A stretch of 64,000 nucleotides of DNA from Oopsacas minuta (lineage: Eukaryota; Porifera; Hexactinellida; Lyssacinosida; Leucopsacidae): positions 1,623,627 to 1,687,626 of the forward strand of contig JAKMXF010000111.1 in assembly GCA_024704765.1 (NCBI GenBank), read 5' to 3'. Below the pieces are notes generated by a model, which had not been told where the DNA came from, did not search any database, and saw only the letters and a list, made by a program, of their open reading frames with translations. Below are positions 24,601-32,683 of the stretch, one piece after another (the stretch's first letter is position 1; each line of letters begins with the position of its first letter). The position numbers and the translations under genes are program-made.

Positions 24601-25413
24601 TAGGCAGCATCTCTGCTATAATTCCTTATATAAATATCCTATATTGTTTTAGACTGTGGTTTCAAGGAACGCATTTGCGTTCAACAAAGGAAACCTGTAC
24701 ACATTATTAATAAAGAAGCATTTATAATTACCTTCCTCCCTTTTTGCGCGAGCCTTCATCCATAAATTTGGGTGAACAGTGAGATATCTTTTTATTTCCT
24801 CTTCATTCTCGATGTGAGCCAAATCATTATCCTAGAACATGTCTACTCAATTCAGATAGCTCTAGCCAGTGATATGTTGACCAAAAGCCAATGTTCAGCC
24901 GGGAGAGCCGCAATATAATAAAGAATGCGAAATTTTTTGAAATTTTGTCTAAATAGCTTCAAAATAAAAAGCCTTTAAATATATCAAATAATATATCTTA
25001 CTTATATTTGCAAGACTTGATGAATCTTAACATGCTGCATAACAAACCGTTAGAACATTATTTTTTGATATCCAATCATACAATATAGTATTTATACTGA
25101 AGTAGATATTCGATTTGTATATCTTAATATCATTTTTTCACTACTTTATACTATGATTGAAATCGGACCATAACCTGCTTCATTTCTATAATCACTGATA
25201 TGAAATATTCCTGAGCAAAGAGAACCAAAAAGATTTGCGAGACAGTAACTGAAGCGCTCTTTGGCTTTTCATATAATATAATATTAATGTAGAGATGATA
25301 GTACATAGCAGGTACTAATAATATGAGTGTAGAGTGTAGATAGATACTTACCAATACTTCATAAATGTCATCATCATCATCTACTTTGGGATTAATTAAT
25401 AAATTCTGAACAT
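2475..25413 (-). CDS. RIN/sprint-like Ras-Rab interactor (SH2 + Pro-rich + VPS9), multi-exon, partial at both ends
   Basis: Family role: RIN proteins bind activated Ras and receptor tyrosine kinases and act as guanine-nucleotide exchange factors for Rab5-class GTPases in endocytosis. Fourteen GT-AG exons were found by eye, in transcription order: 25352-25413, 24732-24831, 24379-24410, 24172-24283, 23716-23791, 23579-23643, 21067-23200, 17565-17626, 12244-12301, 10292-10376, 6526-6645, 6131-6246, 4806-4881, 2475-2606. All intron phases match and the exons sum to 3230 bases, 1076 open codons after a split first codon. Domains in order: acidic linker, SH2 (FIVRES, PSLLAHF), about 700 residues of proline-rich sequence, RIN-homology region, start of VPS9 (MYSPLRKLELLL). 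Upstream exons, the VPS9 catalytic half and any RA domain are not visible. Exon borders are inferred without transcripts. PIGW lies in the intron 2607-4805. Confidence 0.85.
3037..4458 (-). CDS. PIGW: PIGW/GWT1, glucosaminyl-phosphatidylinositol acyltransferase
   Basis: In the family this ER membrane enzyme transfers a fatty acyl chain to the inositol of GlcN-PI, an early step of GPI-anchor synthesis. The 473-aa product (human about 504) has roughly a dozen hydrophobic segments and the family signatures VDFSIFPVRFHKSELFG followed by LMDIGVGTYIG in the first half, NREGIFSSIG near residue 310, and NLLTGLVNVIIR near the C terminus. The first ATG is at 4456-4458 (MSLLEVFL); the open frame extends further upstream without another ATG. 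The gene has no introns and lies, in the same orientation, in the intron between RIN-like exons 4806-4881 and 2475-2606, so it needs its own promoter or processing. Codons and reading frame look intact. Confidence 0.92.
   Translation of the reverse strand: MSLLEVFLLVLVAPLVLFLRSLILINDRCRQLPQSSSLTWHIVDGILLIFPSVLCFTLLSEFVYEIIITVVVTTVILFMITHHFIATNYQIIWKIPLYPNTNKQFLTNFRSFVNALSCISILAVDFSIFPVRFHKSELFGATLMDIGVGTYIGMSALVLKCITKPREYFKSSFTQRLACTVKSCSLIILIGLGRLALLHLFTYHQPVTEYGVHWNFFLTIAVVRLVAFGVTSLFPLSFFPLMFFWSLPLILLYQWALNNGLTHYIQYGRFEPCLNCTDIREGFLNSNREGIFSSIGLSWIYLASISIGHLLHHNMSTFYQSFKRIIQLSLLAAFTWIVTWLSQEYIQPISRCVANLPYCLWTLSIQLSFLVIFLLVDILVAFLLHSQQQQEQNKERKIEETKSENRLSIKQLQPELLKAVNSYQLIYFLAANLLTGLVNVIIRDTPVWKSIAFLILSGYQTILIVTAVLLNTK
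4943..5283. mobile_element. MITE-like repeat, copy 2 (GGTTAACC-rich ends)
   Basis: The start caggactggggttggttaac and the block cggttaactggttaaccgctgc parallel the copy at 906-1268; the end ccgttaaccgattccatctt parallels its right end. Non-coding; inside the RIN-like intron upstream of PIGW. Confidence 0.45.
5284..5703. mobile_element. Probable hAT-type MITE carrying a minisatellite
   Basis: The left part ggggtattggattcgggttc and the reverse complement of the right end (cagtgttggatcagagttgg) form an imperfect inverted repeat, and both flanks share cgggt/gggtc-rich sequence. The middle holds a 7-bp tandem repeat (5501-5587). There is no coding capacity. Ends are approximate and no clear 8-bp duplication was found. 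Confidence 0.4.
5501..5587. repeat. Minisatellite (GTAGCAY)n
   Basis: About 12.4 head-to-tail copies of the 7-mer gtagcac/gtagcat, varying only at the last base, in an irregular order of C and T variants. Confidence 0.95.
6830..6960. repeat. Dispersed repeat (agtgcctc..actagtgcc family)
   Basis: The phrase atagtgcctcaattactagt followed by tttaaacaaatttaattaat recurs at about 10935-11010 and 16275-16325, with a related inverted stretch at about 12850-12905; the associated cagcttagtcaattaatta is shared too. The following sequence (aagcagtcgatacagatt, 7084; 11002) is also common to two copies, so the full unit is longer than marked. Non-coding. Confidence 0.55.
7905..8085. repeat. Dispersed repeat with gtcggcacagtaa end
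   Basis: The right end gaatagtcggcacagtaata is the reverse complement of the sequence at 13746-13770 (ttactgtgccgactattcta); related ends are at 41795-41815 and 58189-58199. The interior (cactgcacg, ctgaatatttcagctctta) matches the inverted interior near 13935-13985. Probably an old MITE family without coding capacity. Confidence 0.5.
8397..8749. mobile_element. hAT-type MITE with 8-bp target duplication
   Basis: The ends are tagggatcgacc and ggtcgatcccta, perfect 12-bp inverted repeats. They are flanked by tgctatac (8389-8396) and tgcgatac (8750-8757), an 8-bp duplication with one mismatch, as hAT elements leave. The subterminal parts are GC-rich (ggccggggcc), against an AT-rich core. A second ggtcgatcccta lies inside at 8442-8453, so the first 57 bp alone form an inverted-repeat unit. 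Confidence 0.85.
9500..9660 (+). mobile_element. Helitron-like 3' end with large hairpin
   Basis: It ends agcgacctagcgagcgaagc then gcggtagt, a GC-rich terminus shared with 37152-37179 and 58579-58606. Before it is an interrupted hairpin: gttagcttaag / cttaagctaac around aatattaata (9576-9607), extended outward by tagtgc/gcactaa and gcgac/gtcgc pairs. The upstream phrase gaccatggataataaaa is shared with the copy at about 58433. A short hairpin just before a CTAG-like terminus fits a non-autonomous Helitron, but the 5' end is not defined. Confidence 0.45.
9658..9678. repeat. (TA)n microsatellite
   Basis: About ten TA units directly after the Helitron-like terminus. Confidence 0.9.
10292..17626 (-). 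CDS. RIN-like gene: three small linker exons
   Basis: Exons 17565-17626 (62 nt), 12244-12301 (58 nt) and 10292-10376 (85 nt). The first, after cttgtag, encodes a polar acidic linker ending NDDDF; its donor gtactg is weaker than the others. The second, after tgcttttag, encodes a basic segment (KFKKQRTPTQR). The third, after a long pyrimidine tract and ctatag, encodes NKINSFIKAILKRQQGDGK, which fits the run-up to the RIN-homology region. Phases 2-1, 1-2 and 2-0 link the large exon to the exon at 6526-6645. The introns hold most of the repeats between 6.6 and 21 kb. Confidence 0.75.
13740..14040. repeat. Dispersed repeat with (TATAG)n tract
   Basis: It opens with ttactgtgccgactattcta, contains eight tatag units (13850-13889), and continues through ctgaaactttcagggta. 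Parts recur inverted at 7905-8085 and as end fragments near 41765-41815 and 58189-58230 (atagtatagtagccca). Non-coding; open frames across it are produced by the pentamer. Confidence 0.55.
14567..14716 (+). repeat. Fragment of the 'cggccgaagtgtta' repeat family
   Basis: It shares ttaaccgattacggccgaag, the tt(c)gttttaac block and tcgagattttagcac with copies at 29318-29464 (+), 45153-45290 (+), 43160-43215 (inverted) and the interior of the element at 19233-19801 (inverted). Confidence 0.65.
14909..16126 (+). pseudogene. Decayed hAT transposase (GTF2IRD2/ZBED-like type)
   Basis: The first piece (14909-15277) gives HYQTKNSENF and RIVTRRIEDF, typical of the N-terminal half of hAT transposases resembling GTF2IRD2-type proteins. 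After a frameshift, about 15270-15690 gives SIALDKSTD and GVTTDGAPGMAGK, which carry the first catalytic-core aspartates of the RNase H-like fold. After more breaks, 15749-16126 gives a helical segment with GIQVPELSDAKW and LNSKLQGMNQ. There are at least two frameshifts and several stops, and the C-terminal hATC dimerisation part is absent. It lies inside a RIN-like intron on the opposite strand and cannot be functional. Confidence 0.8.
17190..17485. mobile_element. MITE with gggctgta / tacagctt ends
   Basis: Near-matching 8-bp termini enclose ggatatccgg-type motifs near both ends (17201-17222 and 17425-17460). Similar AGGGCTGTA ends are common in hAT MITEs, but no clear 8-bp duplication can be read. 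Non-coding. Confidence 0.45.
18099..18204. mobile_element. 106-bp hAT MITE with perfect 8-bp target duplication
   Basis: The termini cagggttccgcagcc and ggttgtggaacactg (reverse complement cagtgttccacaacc) are hAT-type inverted repeats. Both flanks read atataagg (18091-18098 and 18205-18212), a perfect 8-bp duplication. Other apparent ends of related hAT MITEs occur at about 17943 (caggggtgggcaaacc) and 7060-7080. Confidence 0.9.
19233..19801. mobile_element. Non-autonomous element with about 60-bp inverted repeats
   Basis: The left arm (gtgcaaatcgtgatactaac followed by ttaggacattttaa) and the reverse complement of 19732-19790 agree at most positions. The interior holds an inverted cggccgaagtgtta segment (19350-19460), which elsewhere in the window occurs as isolated fragments, and a smaller hairpin at 19622-19682 (gggtcacatgacc / catgatcatgtgaccc). 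This looks like the least damaged copy of that family. Non-coding. Confidence 0.7.
19854..20315. mobile_element. Pogo/Tigger-type MITE with TA duplication
   Basis: The ends cagtaaaacctccaacaagt and its inverse (acttttggaggttttactg region) are inverted repeats of more than 20 bp, with TA on each side (19852-19853, 20316-20317). Subterminal copies of aagtgaacac recur inside. 462 bp, non-coding. Confidence 0.85.
20413..20735. mobile_element. MITE with about 50-bp inverted repeats
   Basis: ggcaattctttgtcaatatc and atccatttataagtc with the ccctcaat block on the left are mirrored on the right at 20683-20735. 323 bp, no coding capacity. Family and duplication unclear. Confidence 0.75.
21067..23200 (-). 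CDS. RIN-like gene: large proline-rich exon
   Basis: A single exon of 2134 nt opens after the acceptor tttttatag at 23201 and continues in frame from the SH2 exon (GYFPPPGPGE). It has several SH3-ligand-like runs (RPPPPPPPSRR, FLPPPIPPK, PPPPATS), many Ser/Arg/Pro segments and tyrosines in acidic settings (PIDYASVEYD), suggesting an unstructured docking region for SH3 or SH2 partners. A good donor (AAAG|gtgggt) ends it at 21067 in the phase needed by the next exon. If that donor is skipped, a stop follows only six codons later (21048-21050), giving a short isoform without the RIN-homology and VPS9 regions. An ATG at 23073-23075 is internal, not the start. Confidence 0.85.
23579..25413 (-). 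CDS. RIN-like gene: six exons encoding the SH2 domain
   Basis: Exons 25352-25413, 24732-24831, 24379-24410, 24172-24283, 23716-23791 and 23579-23643. The first has an acidic run (DDDDDIYEVL); IYEV could be a phosphotyrosine site. The second to fourth lead into the SH2 core: FIVRES carries the phosphotyrosine-binding arginine of the FLVR motif, followed by FALSIRV and VNHYLL. The fifth encodes the second helix (FPTLPSLLAHFC), and the sixth ends the domain with PCLLRPPKK, a RIN-type SH2 terminus. The pattern GxFIVRxSSQxNT resembles Drosophila sprint. Phases 0-1-0-1-2-1 chain without conflict. Exons are 32-112 nt, introns 72 nt to about 520 nt. Confidence 0.85.
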
Positions 25414-26454
25414 CTATGCTAGTAGTACTCTAGGGGTTCGAATAAATGGCCCCATGCTTATTAATTTATAGATTTCTCACACTCCCCACGTTTATTCCAA
25501 CCCAATCCCCCAACCTTGATTTAATTTCGAATATTTACTCTAAATTCTATGAATAGATGAACATCTATCGTATGCAACTTTTCCAACCCACAGATTATTC
25601 AAACCCCTCGAGTATTTACCCAATTAAATAAAGTATCCACACATTCAAGTGGAAAGATCAATTTGCAAATAAAAATAGAAATCTTGTTAATATTTTACGC
25701 CTTAGCTATAGTATATATTAAACTCAATGTTTGTCCAAGTTTATTGAGGAACTGGTAAGAGCTACAAGCTTGAAAATGGTATGAGTGTATAATATGTACT
25801 ATATCTAAATGTCATTCAAATGTCTAAGAGAAATCTCCAACATCTCTGAGATAGGTGATAAAATACCTCGACATATATTTGAGTCTATCCAGTACATTTA
25901 GGCTGATAATTATAATCTATTTGGTGTATTTTGAATGTATAAGGAACGTAGTGATTTATATACATTATTAATACATATCAGAGATTGAAATTGATTGGCT
26001 TAGGGGCAATACATGTTTACATTCGAATCTGAAAACGAAATATAAGTCAGTGCGGGTGATGATTGTATAATTGAAAGAGCTGTCCGGAGTGCATTCGGCG
26101 GACACGAAGTGTTGCCAAGCAAGCTAAGTGGGTTTGTACTTTGGTTATAATACGTTATACGTTATCTATTTTAAAGTATTATACGTCTAGGTTAACCACG
26201 AAATATGAGATTTCGACATTGTTAGACTTGATAAGTCACATTATTATAAGTAATACATATTTTGGTAAACTATGTTGAGATTTCTCATTAACAATTCGAG
26301 AACTACTGTTTTCATGCAAATTATTTATTGCAGAAATCACCTTAATAGAAAGTTACGTCACCGAAAATTGTAGATTGAACGTATTATACGTAATACGTCT
26401 TCATTGAAAGACGTATTAAATAACTTATTTTCTGTCAGAGAACGTTTACATAGT

Positions 26455-27063
26455 ATCCTAAAATTATAATTACACTCACAACGGTCTAACACTTACGAGT
26501 ACGTATATTTCGTTACAATTTATAAGGCATAAAAGGAATTTACAATACAAACATAAAATTTGGATTTTGAATCTAGAAGTAAAGAAGCATGTATAGGGTA
26601 TACATCTATTACTGGAGAAATATGTAATTCCAAAGAAGTGGTTTCTTTATGAAATTGCACTGATGAATAGCCTTGCCGATGTTTCTTGTCATTTTCAGAT
26701 GAGTTCGATGTTCTTGAGCCTGCTATAGGCCGCCTGTTTCTTCTCTTATTTATGTGTTTCTGAAGACGATTATATTTGCTGTTATGATACTTGTCTCTGG
26801 AAGATTTTTTCCACCACTTAGTTTTATATTGTTGTTTCTAGCAATATTTACGAGCCCTCTACATTCTACAAAATCTAGTTGTTTGAATGAGACAAGAAGT
26901 TCTCCAGTAATAGTTGTATATCCTGTACCTGCTTCCTTACTTCAAGATTCAAAATACAATTCTTTTTTTGCTTCATAAATTGTAACGAAATATACGTACT
27001 CAAAAGTATTAGACCGTTGTGAGTGTACTTATAATTTTAGAATATTATGTAAATGCACTCTGA
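26455..27063. repeat. Inverted duplication carrying a decayed coding end
   Basis: About 170 bp at 26460-26632 and the reverse complement of about 26890-27045 share attacactcacaacggtcta, gagtacgtatatttcgttac and the ctattactggagaa block. Both arms, read outward, encode related tails: SPVIDVYPIHASLLLDSK on the minus strand (frame ending about 26530) and SPVIVVYPVPASLLQDSK on the plus strand (ending 26978). The minus frame is preceded by a basic Arg/Lys-rich segment. I do not recognise the protein; two head-to-head remnants of a mobile element are the likeliest reading. Confidence 0.6.
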
Positions 27064-27934
27064 CAGTATCAACATATAATTTAATTAAAATTCAATATAA
27101 AACGCACTTTGACTGCAACATATATTTATTATATCAAATCCACTAACCTGACTCCATCTCGACAGATTCGAATAAATTTGAGTATTTCTTGATATGGCTA
27201 TAAAGATAATAATAATAATAATAAATAATAGAGAGGATAGTAATGACAGTAAATTTAGCTAGAAATAGCTACAATTGCCATATAACTGAGGTTGTCTAGT
27301 TCATGCAAGATATTGCCTTCCAACTGCTTATATACCCACGTATATATGATTGTAATTGTAAAGAGAGTCGAATCATTTAATGAGGGAATAGATGTTATTA
27401 ATGGATACCGATTGAATGCATAATTGTTAGAAATAAATGTGAATAAGTTATTGAATAAAGAAAGCAAGAATATTAGAGGCTTCTCCTATATCATAGGTTA
27501 ATACACAATTGAATCTATGTGAAGTAGGGATACCAGAGTAAATTTGGTTGATCTACTTTGCCATGTAGGAACAACTGAGATAGGCAACTCAACTAAAGCA
27601 AGCATGAAGCCCTGGGGCAAGCTCGCGATAATACCGAGTAACATACATCAACAAGTGAATCATTGTTTTCTAATATAATTGTTTGTGTCGGAACTCTAAT
27701 TGTATTTTAACTTTACCTTAGATCAAGTAGAAGTACTATATCAAGAAAAATAATGACTTCAAGGTTAAGAAAGATTTGAGGAATTCTATTATATTTATGG
27801 TACACTAAGACGGTTTCATTGCCAGGTTGCTTCAAATCACTGCAGGGTTGATAAAATTATGAATTAAACCCCCCCCTTTTGTATTTAAATCAGATCTTTT
27901 ACTATAATCTATATTATTAAATCTCAATGATTGT

Positions 27935-27962
27935 CTGTTTGTTTGTTTGTTTGTTTGTTTGT
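27935..27962. repeat. (TTTG)n microsatellite in a Helitron-like 5' end
   Basis: Seven gttt units follow tctatattattaaatctcaa. The same lead-in occurs at about 28365-28395 and, with (TG)n, at 33605-33622. This is a shape seen at the 5' ends of animal Helitrons (TC start, AT-rich, then TTTG-rich). Confidence 0.7.
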
Positions 27963-28148
27963 CCCTTGTCAAGGAAGGGATTTACGGTATGCAATTTTGA
28001 AATTGTCGCACAACTATGTATTTATCTTGTTTATCAAGGAAGTAAAAGAATTCAATAAAACTTCACTAAATATATCGAACATGCTGAATCCGATTTTCAC
28101 ACTTTTGGATTAATCATATGTAAATTTATTGTTGTTTTTATGAATATA

Positions 28149-28380
28149 AAGTAAACAAATTTCAATATTGTGGTGGAATCATACTTTCAACGACTATACT
28201 GTGTCCGAATATGATATTGTAAACAATATACTGTGAATATTTGTTTACTTTTAGGTACATAAAGTAAACAAATTTGAAAATTGAGGTAGAATCATACATC
28301 ATGGGTTCAACGACTATACTGGGGTAATCGAGTATGCTGAGTTTGAATATTGTAAACAACATCAATATTATTAAATCTCA
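28149..28380. repeat. Two tandem units of about 110 bp
   Basis: aaagtaaacaaattt and ttcaacgactatac recur at 28149/28259 and 28185/28308. Members of the same family (gaatataaagtaaacaaat; gctgaatccgaatttcgcat) occur singly near 16985-17055, 17755-17900, 34325-34350 and 34405-34480. Confidence 0.65.
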
Positions 28381-29317
28381 ATTGTTGTTTGTCTGTTTGT
28401 TTGTCCGTTGAATACTTCGAGGCGCAATGCGAAAGGGCTAAAGGCTCGTTATTACTTAAAATCTATTACTAGGTTCTTAGGCCATGTAAAATAAATTACT
28501 TGTTTCTCATCCGGATTTCTTCGGAAACTGGAACGGCGGGCGGTAATATATACTTAAATTTTTATGCCAGTTAATGTGTAAAATAATTTGACCCTTCGAT
28601 TATTATCTCATCACATTCTGTCTGGGCATAAAAATATTCAATTTTTCCACTAAAATGTGAATTGCACAATCTGTGACCAAAGAATTATCCATAAATTTGG
28701 AAAAATACAAATAAAAACTTTCCGGACTGAGGACAAAATTTGGGACGGGCGAGGATGAGAACGCTTTATTGAAGCTATCTAACGAGCAAACGAAGTACAC
28801 TATCAAACTAAAAATTTAAAACATGATTTTATTAATAAAATTCATTGAGTTAAAATAGGAATTAATAGATATCAGCGCATCCAGCGGCTACTTCTGAGAT
28901 TGTTCATAAATATAAGAGTAAGTAATCGTAACCTAAATTGAAACAAATAAATTTCTGACTTAAAAGACAAAATGAACATTGTATTAATGTCATCAATGCA
29001 AATGACTCAATCTGGTACGGTAGTGGAAAATGGTGAAAAACGGCTGAACCCACTATTAAACAATGGAAATTGCTTAATGGTGGATCCTGGCGGAATTTGA
29101 TAAGGGCACCAAAACATACACAAATGAATAACATCAAATGTTTAACATTGACCATAAATCTCTGATAGGGATCTATTCGTCGGATTAGCGTTCATTTGCC
29201 CCTCCAACGACGCAAATTGACAATCTCCCCAATTTCTCTCATGGCTGTTATTGACTTGAGAGAAGCATACTAATATGTATATACTGAGCCGCGTATATCA
29301 AGTCTATAAACTTCATG

Positions 29318-29464
29318 TTAACTGATTACTGCCGAAGTGTTAAGTTCATAACAAAAAGTAACACAAAAAATTACCACTTCCCTTTAACCTATTCCCGCAC
29401 CAAAATCGAGATTTTAGCACCTTTTTGGCGTCATAAAATGACACATTTTGACGGCAGTATTCAT
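29318..29464 (+). repeat. Fragment of the 'cggccgaagtgtta' repeat family
   Basis: ttaactgattactgccgaag, ccgcaccaaaatcgagattt and the end ttttgacggcagtattca align with the copies at 14567 and 45153. Confidence 0.65.
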
Positions 29465-30506
29465 TTAAATGAACTAAGCTAAATGTTCCGGGATATATTT
29501 TATAGAGGGATATCCATATTACACGGTCCCTACTGAATATATACCATCCTTCATCAAGTTTAGGCGCCATAATGCAATGACGTCATATGTATACATCTTG
29601 AGTATTTTTCTACTTTTATACCAAAAAAATTAAATAATTTCCAGATTGATATTGGTTGATTGAATTTGTCGTTTACTTCACAATCAAGATAAATACAAGA
29701 TCGAAGATAGCTTATTGGAAGAAAGATTACACAATTTATGCCTATGACATGAAATAATAAATTATCAAAAATCTATTTATAAGTTAAACAAAAAACATGA
29801 AAATGAGGGAAGAAATGAATTTTAAAGCAAATGTGCGGAATATTTATACAGTATGGATGAATAGAAGACATTATTCCAAGGAAATATTAGTAATTTTATT
29901 AGTTATTTTTACAATATGATGCCATATTTGAATTGAGCCTAGACTTGATGAAGGATGGCCGTTTGAACTTTTCAGTAGTCGTAATTGATTTCGTGAATAT
30001 ATTTTACCTAAAAAGGTTCAATTCGCAAGCATTGGAGGCTTAATTTTCATTTATGAAAATTATAAAACTGGACTCCTATTTTTACTATGATTCGGCAGCA
30101 TGTATTTCCGTATTTTAGTAGGCCATGGGTCAGCATAAATTCATCAAACTGCTGGAATTTATGCTGAACTAATCTGATGAAAAGATGATCTGAAAGCAAT
30201 TGAATTAGCTAGCATACATTGACAGCATCTGCGATTTCGAAACCGGACTATATTTATAATAGCAGGCAAAGGTTGACAAAGGGCATATCTAGATTGCCTC
30301 TAGTCCTTAAAATGTTCTCCATGAGGCCCCAAGATCAGTTTCTTCATGCTTTTATCACAATTAGCACGATATGCTAAGTGCCCTGACTATTAATACAGCC
30401 GAGAGAATATAATATAGGGACCGTAAAGAATGATACCGAAACTCATTTTGGCAGTTTGGCTCTTGGACTATATAAATATAACCTATAATTAATACCTAGG
30501 GCATTA

Positions 30507-30615
30507 CAGGGGCGGCGCAACGGTCAGGCCCATATTCTGATCACTTTTTGCCATGGCCTGTTCTATTGTATGGCCGGGCCTGACAACCGCTATTTTTCAC
30601 CTTTCGCCGCCCTTG
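30507..30615. mobile_element. Small GC-rich MITE-like element
   Basis: caggggcggc and gccgcccttg form near-perfect inverted ends around a caggcc/ggcctg-rich core. A related but looser segment is at about 60223-60352. No target duplication is clear. Confidence 0.5.
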
Positions 30616-30619
30616 CATT

Positions 30620-30990
30620 TGTATCGTGCGATCAATCACGATCGTGATCAATTTTTAACGATCGAAGGATGATCGCAGATCATTTTATAAATACTGATCG
30701 AATGGAAGATTGCGATCACATTTTCGATTATTTAGGCAGACAAAATTTGAAAATTTGCGAATCTAGACCCCAAAAATGTAGATCAAAACGTATGTATTAA
30801 TTTTTTCATGGCAATCGACAGATTTCACACGGCCGCGGGAACGGATGGAGGGACGGAAGTAATAGAGCATCTCTATATGAGTGCTTATAAATTTCAGAAA
30901 AGTGATCGGAACACAATCGTGAATGTGATCGCGATCCTTGTTGGAGCAAGAATAAGGATCACGATAATAAATTTGGCGATCGACCAATAA
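30620..30990. repeat. GATCG-rich segment
   Basis: gatcg/cgatc and gatcac words are strongly over-represented, including atcacgatcgtgat, in both orientations at both ends of the segment, as in a decayed inverted-repeat element. No coding content. Confidence 0.4.
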
Positions 30991-32047
30991 CCTATTAATA
31001 TCTTGTTTGGTCTTCAATTTTGACCATCTATTAAGTGTTTTAACAGGTTCTATGTCAAATTATGCGAAAGCTTTTTGCAAGAGTTTGGTAAATTGGTGAG
31101 TATATCTAAGAATGCAATTTTGGAGGTGGCTGTTTTGGCAATATAATCAGGGTGCGGTTGGGGAGAACTTTGAAAGCTTAGCTTAACATGCAAGTCATTT
31201 GTAATGTGAATAAAAATCTCTCATCTGAGCTATTCCCTGAATGATTTCCCGCACGATATGTAATGAAGCCAAATTCAGTTATACAAAGAGTTAAATACTG
31301 ATAGTCTTTGACTGTAGAAATGTACTTTAAAGTGTTTATTAGTATTTATGCATTAAAATAATGATTAGTCTTTGGCTCGTCGCTTTGTGCCTTGGTATAC
31401 TTTTGTTCCAAATTTATGGCCTAGTTGGGGCCGTACTCAGGTAACTTATATCAAATGAACTAAATTTTATTATAAGATTATTATATATTTTCATATGTGG
31501 AACTTGAAATGTGAATCTCAAATTGTAGCCGTTGAGAGCATAAAACAACAATTAAACACCAACCCTGTACATTAATTTGTAAAGAAGAAAAAGCACACAT
31601 CATTTGAATTGAAGAATGCGAAGACAGATTCTGCTGCTTAATTAACTAACAGATGGTGACCTTGAAAGTAAACAAATAATTATGAGGGATAAGTCTCATA
31701 GTTAGTAGCATACCATGGTTATGTATCACGAATAGTATTTGTTGTCCATGTGTGTACCTACCAAGGATAGATTAGTCCAATGCCTTGATTCTACATATTG
31801 AACCCAGCGAAACAATGAATGCTATTGTATATTTAAGTGAGCTTGTGCTCAGATAAATACACTGGTTTGGGCTAATTGCCCCCAAATCAGTCCTGAACCT
31901 GTGCGATCGCACGATCCACAAGTGCCGTAATTACATACAATTTGATTTTATGAATTATCGAATTAAGAAATTACATGTCAGTTCGGCTTGTAGAACAGAA
32001 TTCTCAGAGAAATATAACCTTTTCATTGGGATTAGTGTAATTATCAA

Positions 32048-32683
32048 TTAGAGCTCTCGGTTTTCTTGTAAAGAGAGACGGGTTGGTATCTGTAAGTCAA
32101 TATCTGTACTTAAATCAACTCTCCTACATTTTATTTCTCTTTTACTACGGTTACATTTATTATGTTCCATTCTAATTAATTTAATTTCCTTCATTAGTTT
32201 GCAAACAGTCTTCACAACCTCTCTGTTTATTCTATTCTGCTCGAGGGGCGTTCGTTCTTGCCTGAGACCAACAAAAGATTGATAACATTCAGAAAATATG
32301 TTACTTACTTTACTTCCAGTGAAAGGTGTACGGGTATTCTCACTAATACTTTCACCATTCTTATTGTCAATGACTCCACTATCAGGAAAGTCGAAGAACC
32401 CCAGCTGAGAAGCGGGGGCTAAAGGTTTAGGAATCTTTAGCATTGATAGAACAGGCCTCAAGAATTTGAGTTTTTTCCGATGAGGATGATGAGAACCGTT
32501 TTTATTCATTATCCCAAAACCAGAATTTCTTTGATCGGTTCGTTTAACTAAGAAGCGCGAATCTGTGTCTACTCGAGAGACACAAAGAGGCGAGTTCAAC
32601 TGGGAGGGCAAATTTATTTCACGAGAACTGGATTCGTCTTGCGAAGAGAAGCTGAGGTTAACATTAATGAGTTTAATAGACAT
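32048..32683 (-). CDS. Unrecognised 211-aa protein or exon
   Basis: The most likely start is the ATG at 32681-32683 (MSIKLINVNL), because a strong pyrimidine tract and acceptor (tttttttctaaag) end just 8 nt before it; the open frame extends upstream only through that tract. The product is polar, rich in Ser, Arg and Lys, with a C-terminal amphipathic helix (INREVVKTVCKLMKEIKLIR). I do not recognise the family. It contains strong donor-like sites (ggaa|gtaaag and gtaaa|gtaagt near 32306-32315), so the first 125 or so residues could instead be an upstream exon of the RIN-like gene, which lies downstream on the same strand; the ggaa|gtaaag site has the phase needed by the exon at 25352-25413. 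No membrane segment or signal peptide. Confidence 0.5.
   Translation of the reverse strand: MSIKLINVNLSFSSQDESSSREINLPSQLNSPLCVSRVDTDSRFLVKRTDQRNSGFGIMNKNGSHHPHRKKLKFLRPVLSMLKIPKPLAPASQLGFFDFPDSGVIDNKNGESISENTRTPFTGSKVSNIFSECYQSFVGLRQERTPLEQNRINREVVKTVCKLMKEIKLIRMEHNKCNRSKREIKCRRVDLSTDIDLQIPTRLSLQENREL

Larger units (their letters stand above)
25414..32047. other. Gene-poor stretch upstream of the known RIN-like exons
   Basis: The missing 5' exons of the RIN-like gene should lie here or beyond, but no ATG exon ending in the required phase stands out. Contents recognised: an inverted duplication (26455-27063), (TTTG)n (27935-27962), tandem repeats (28149-28380), a cggccgaagtg-family fragment (29318-29464), a small GC-rich element (30507-30615) and a GATCG-rich segment (30620-30990). 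Small reading frames here look random. Confidence 0.5.

Noticed and set aside
26754-26978. 74-codon plus-strand frame with a hydrophobic start, signal-peptide-like
   Set aside because: Its C-terminal part is one arm of the inverted duplication, and the hydrophobic part is antisense to a basic frame of the same remnant.
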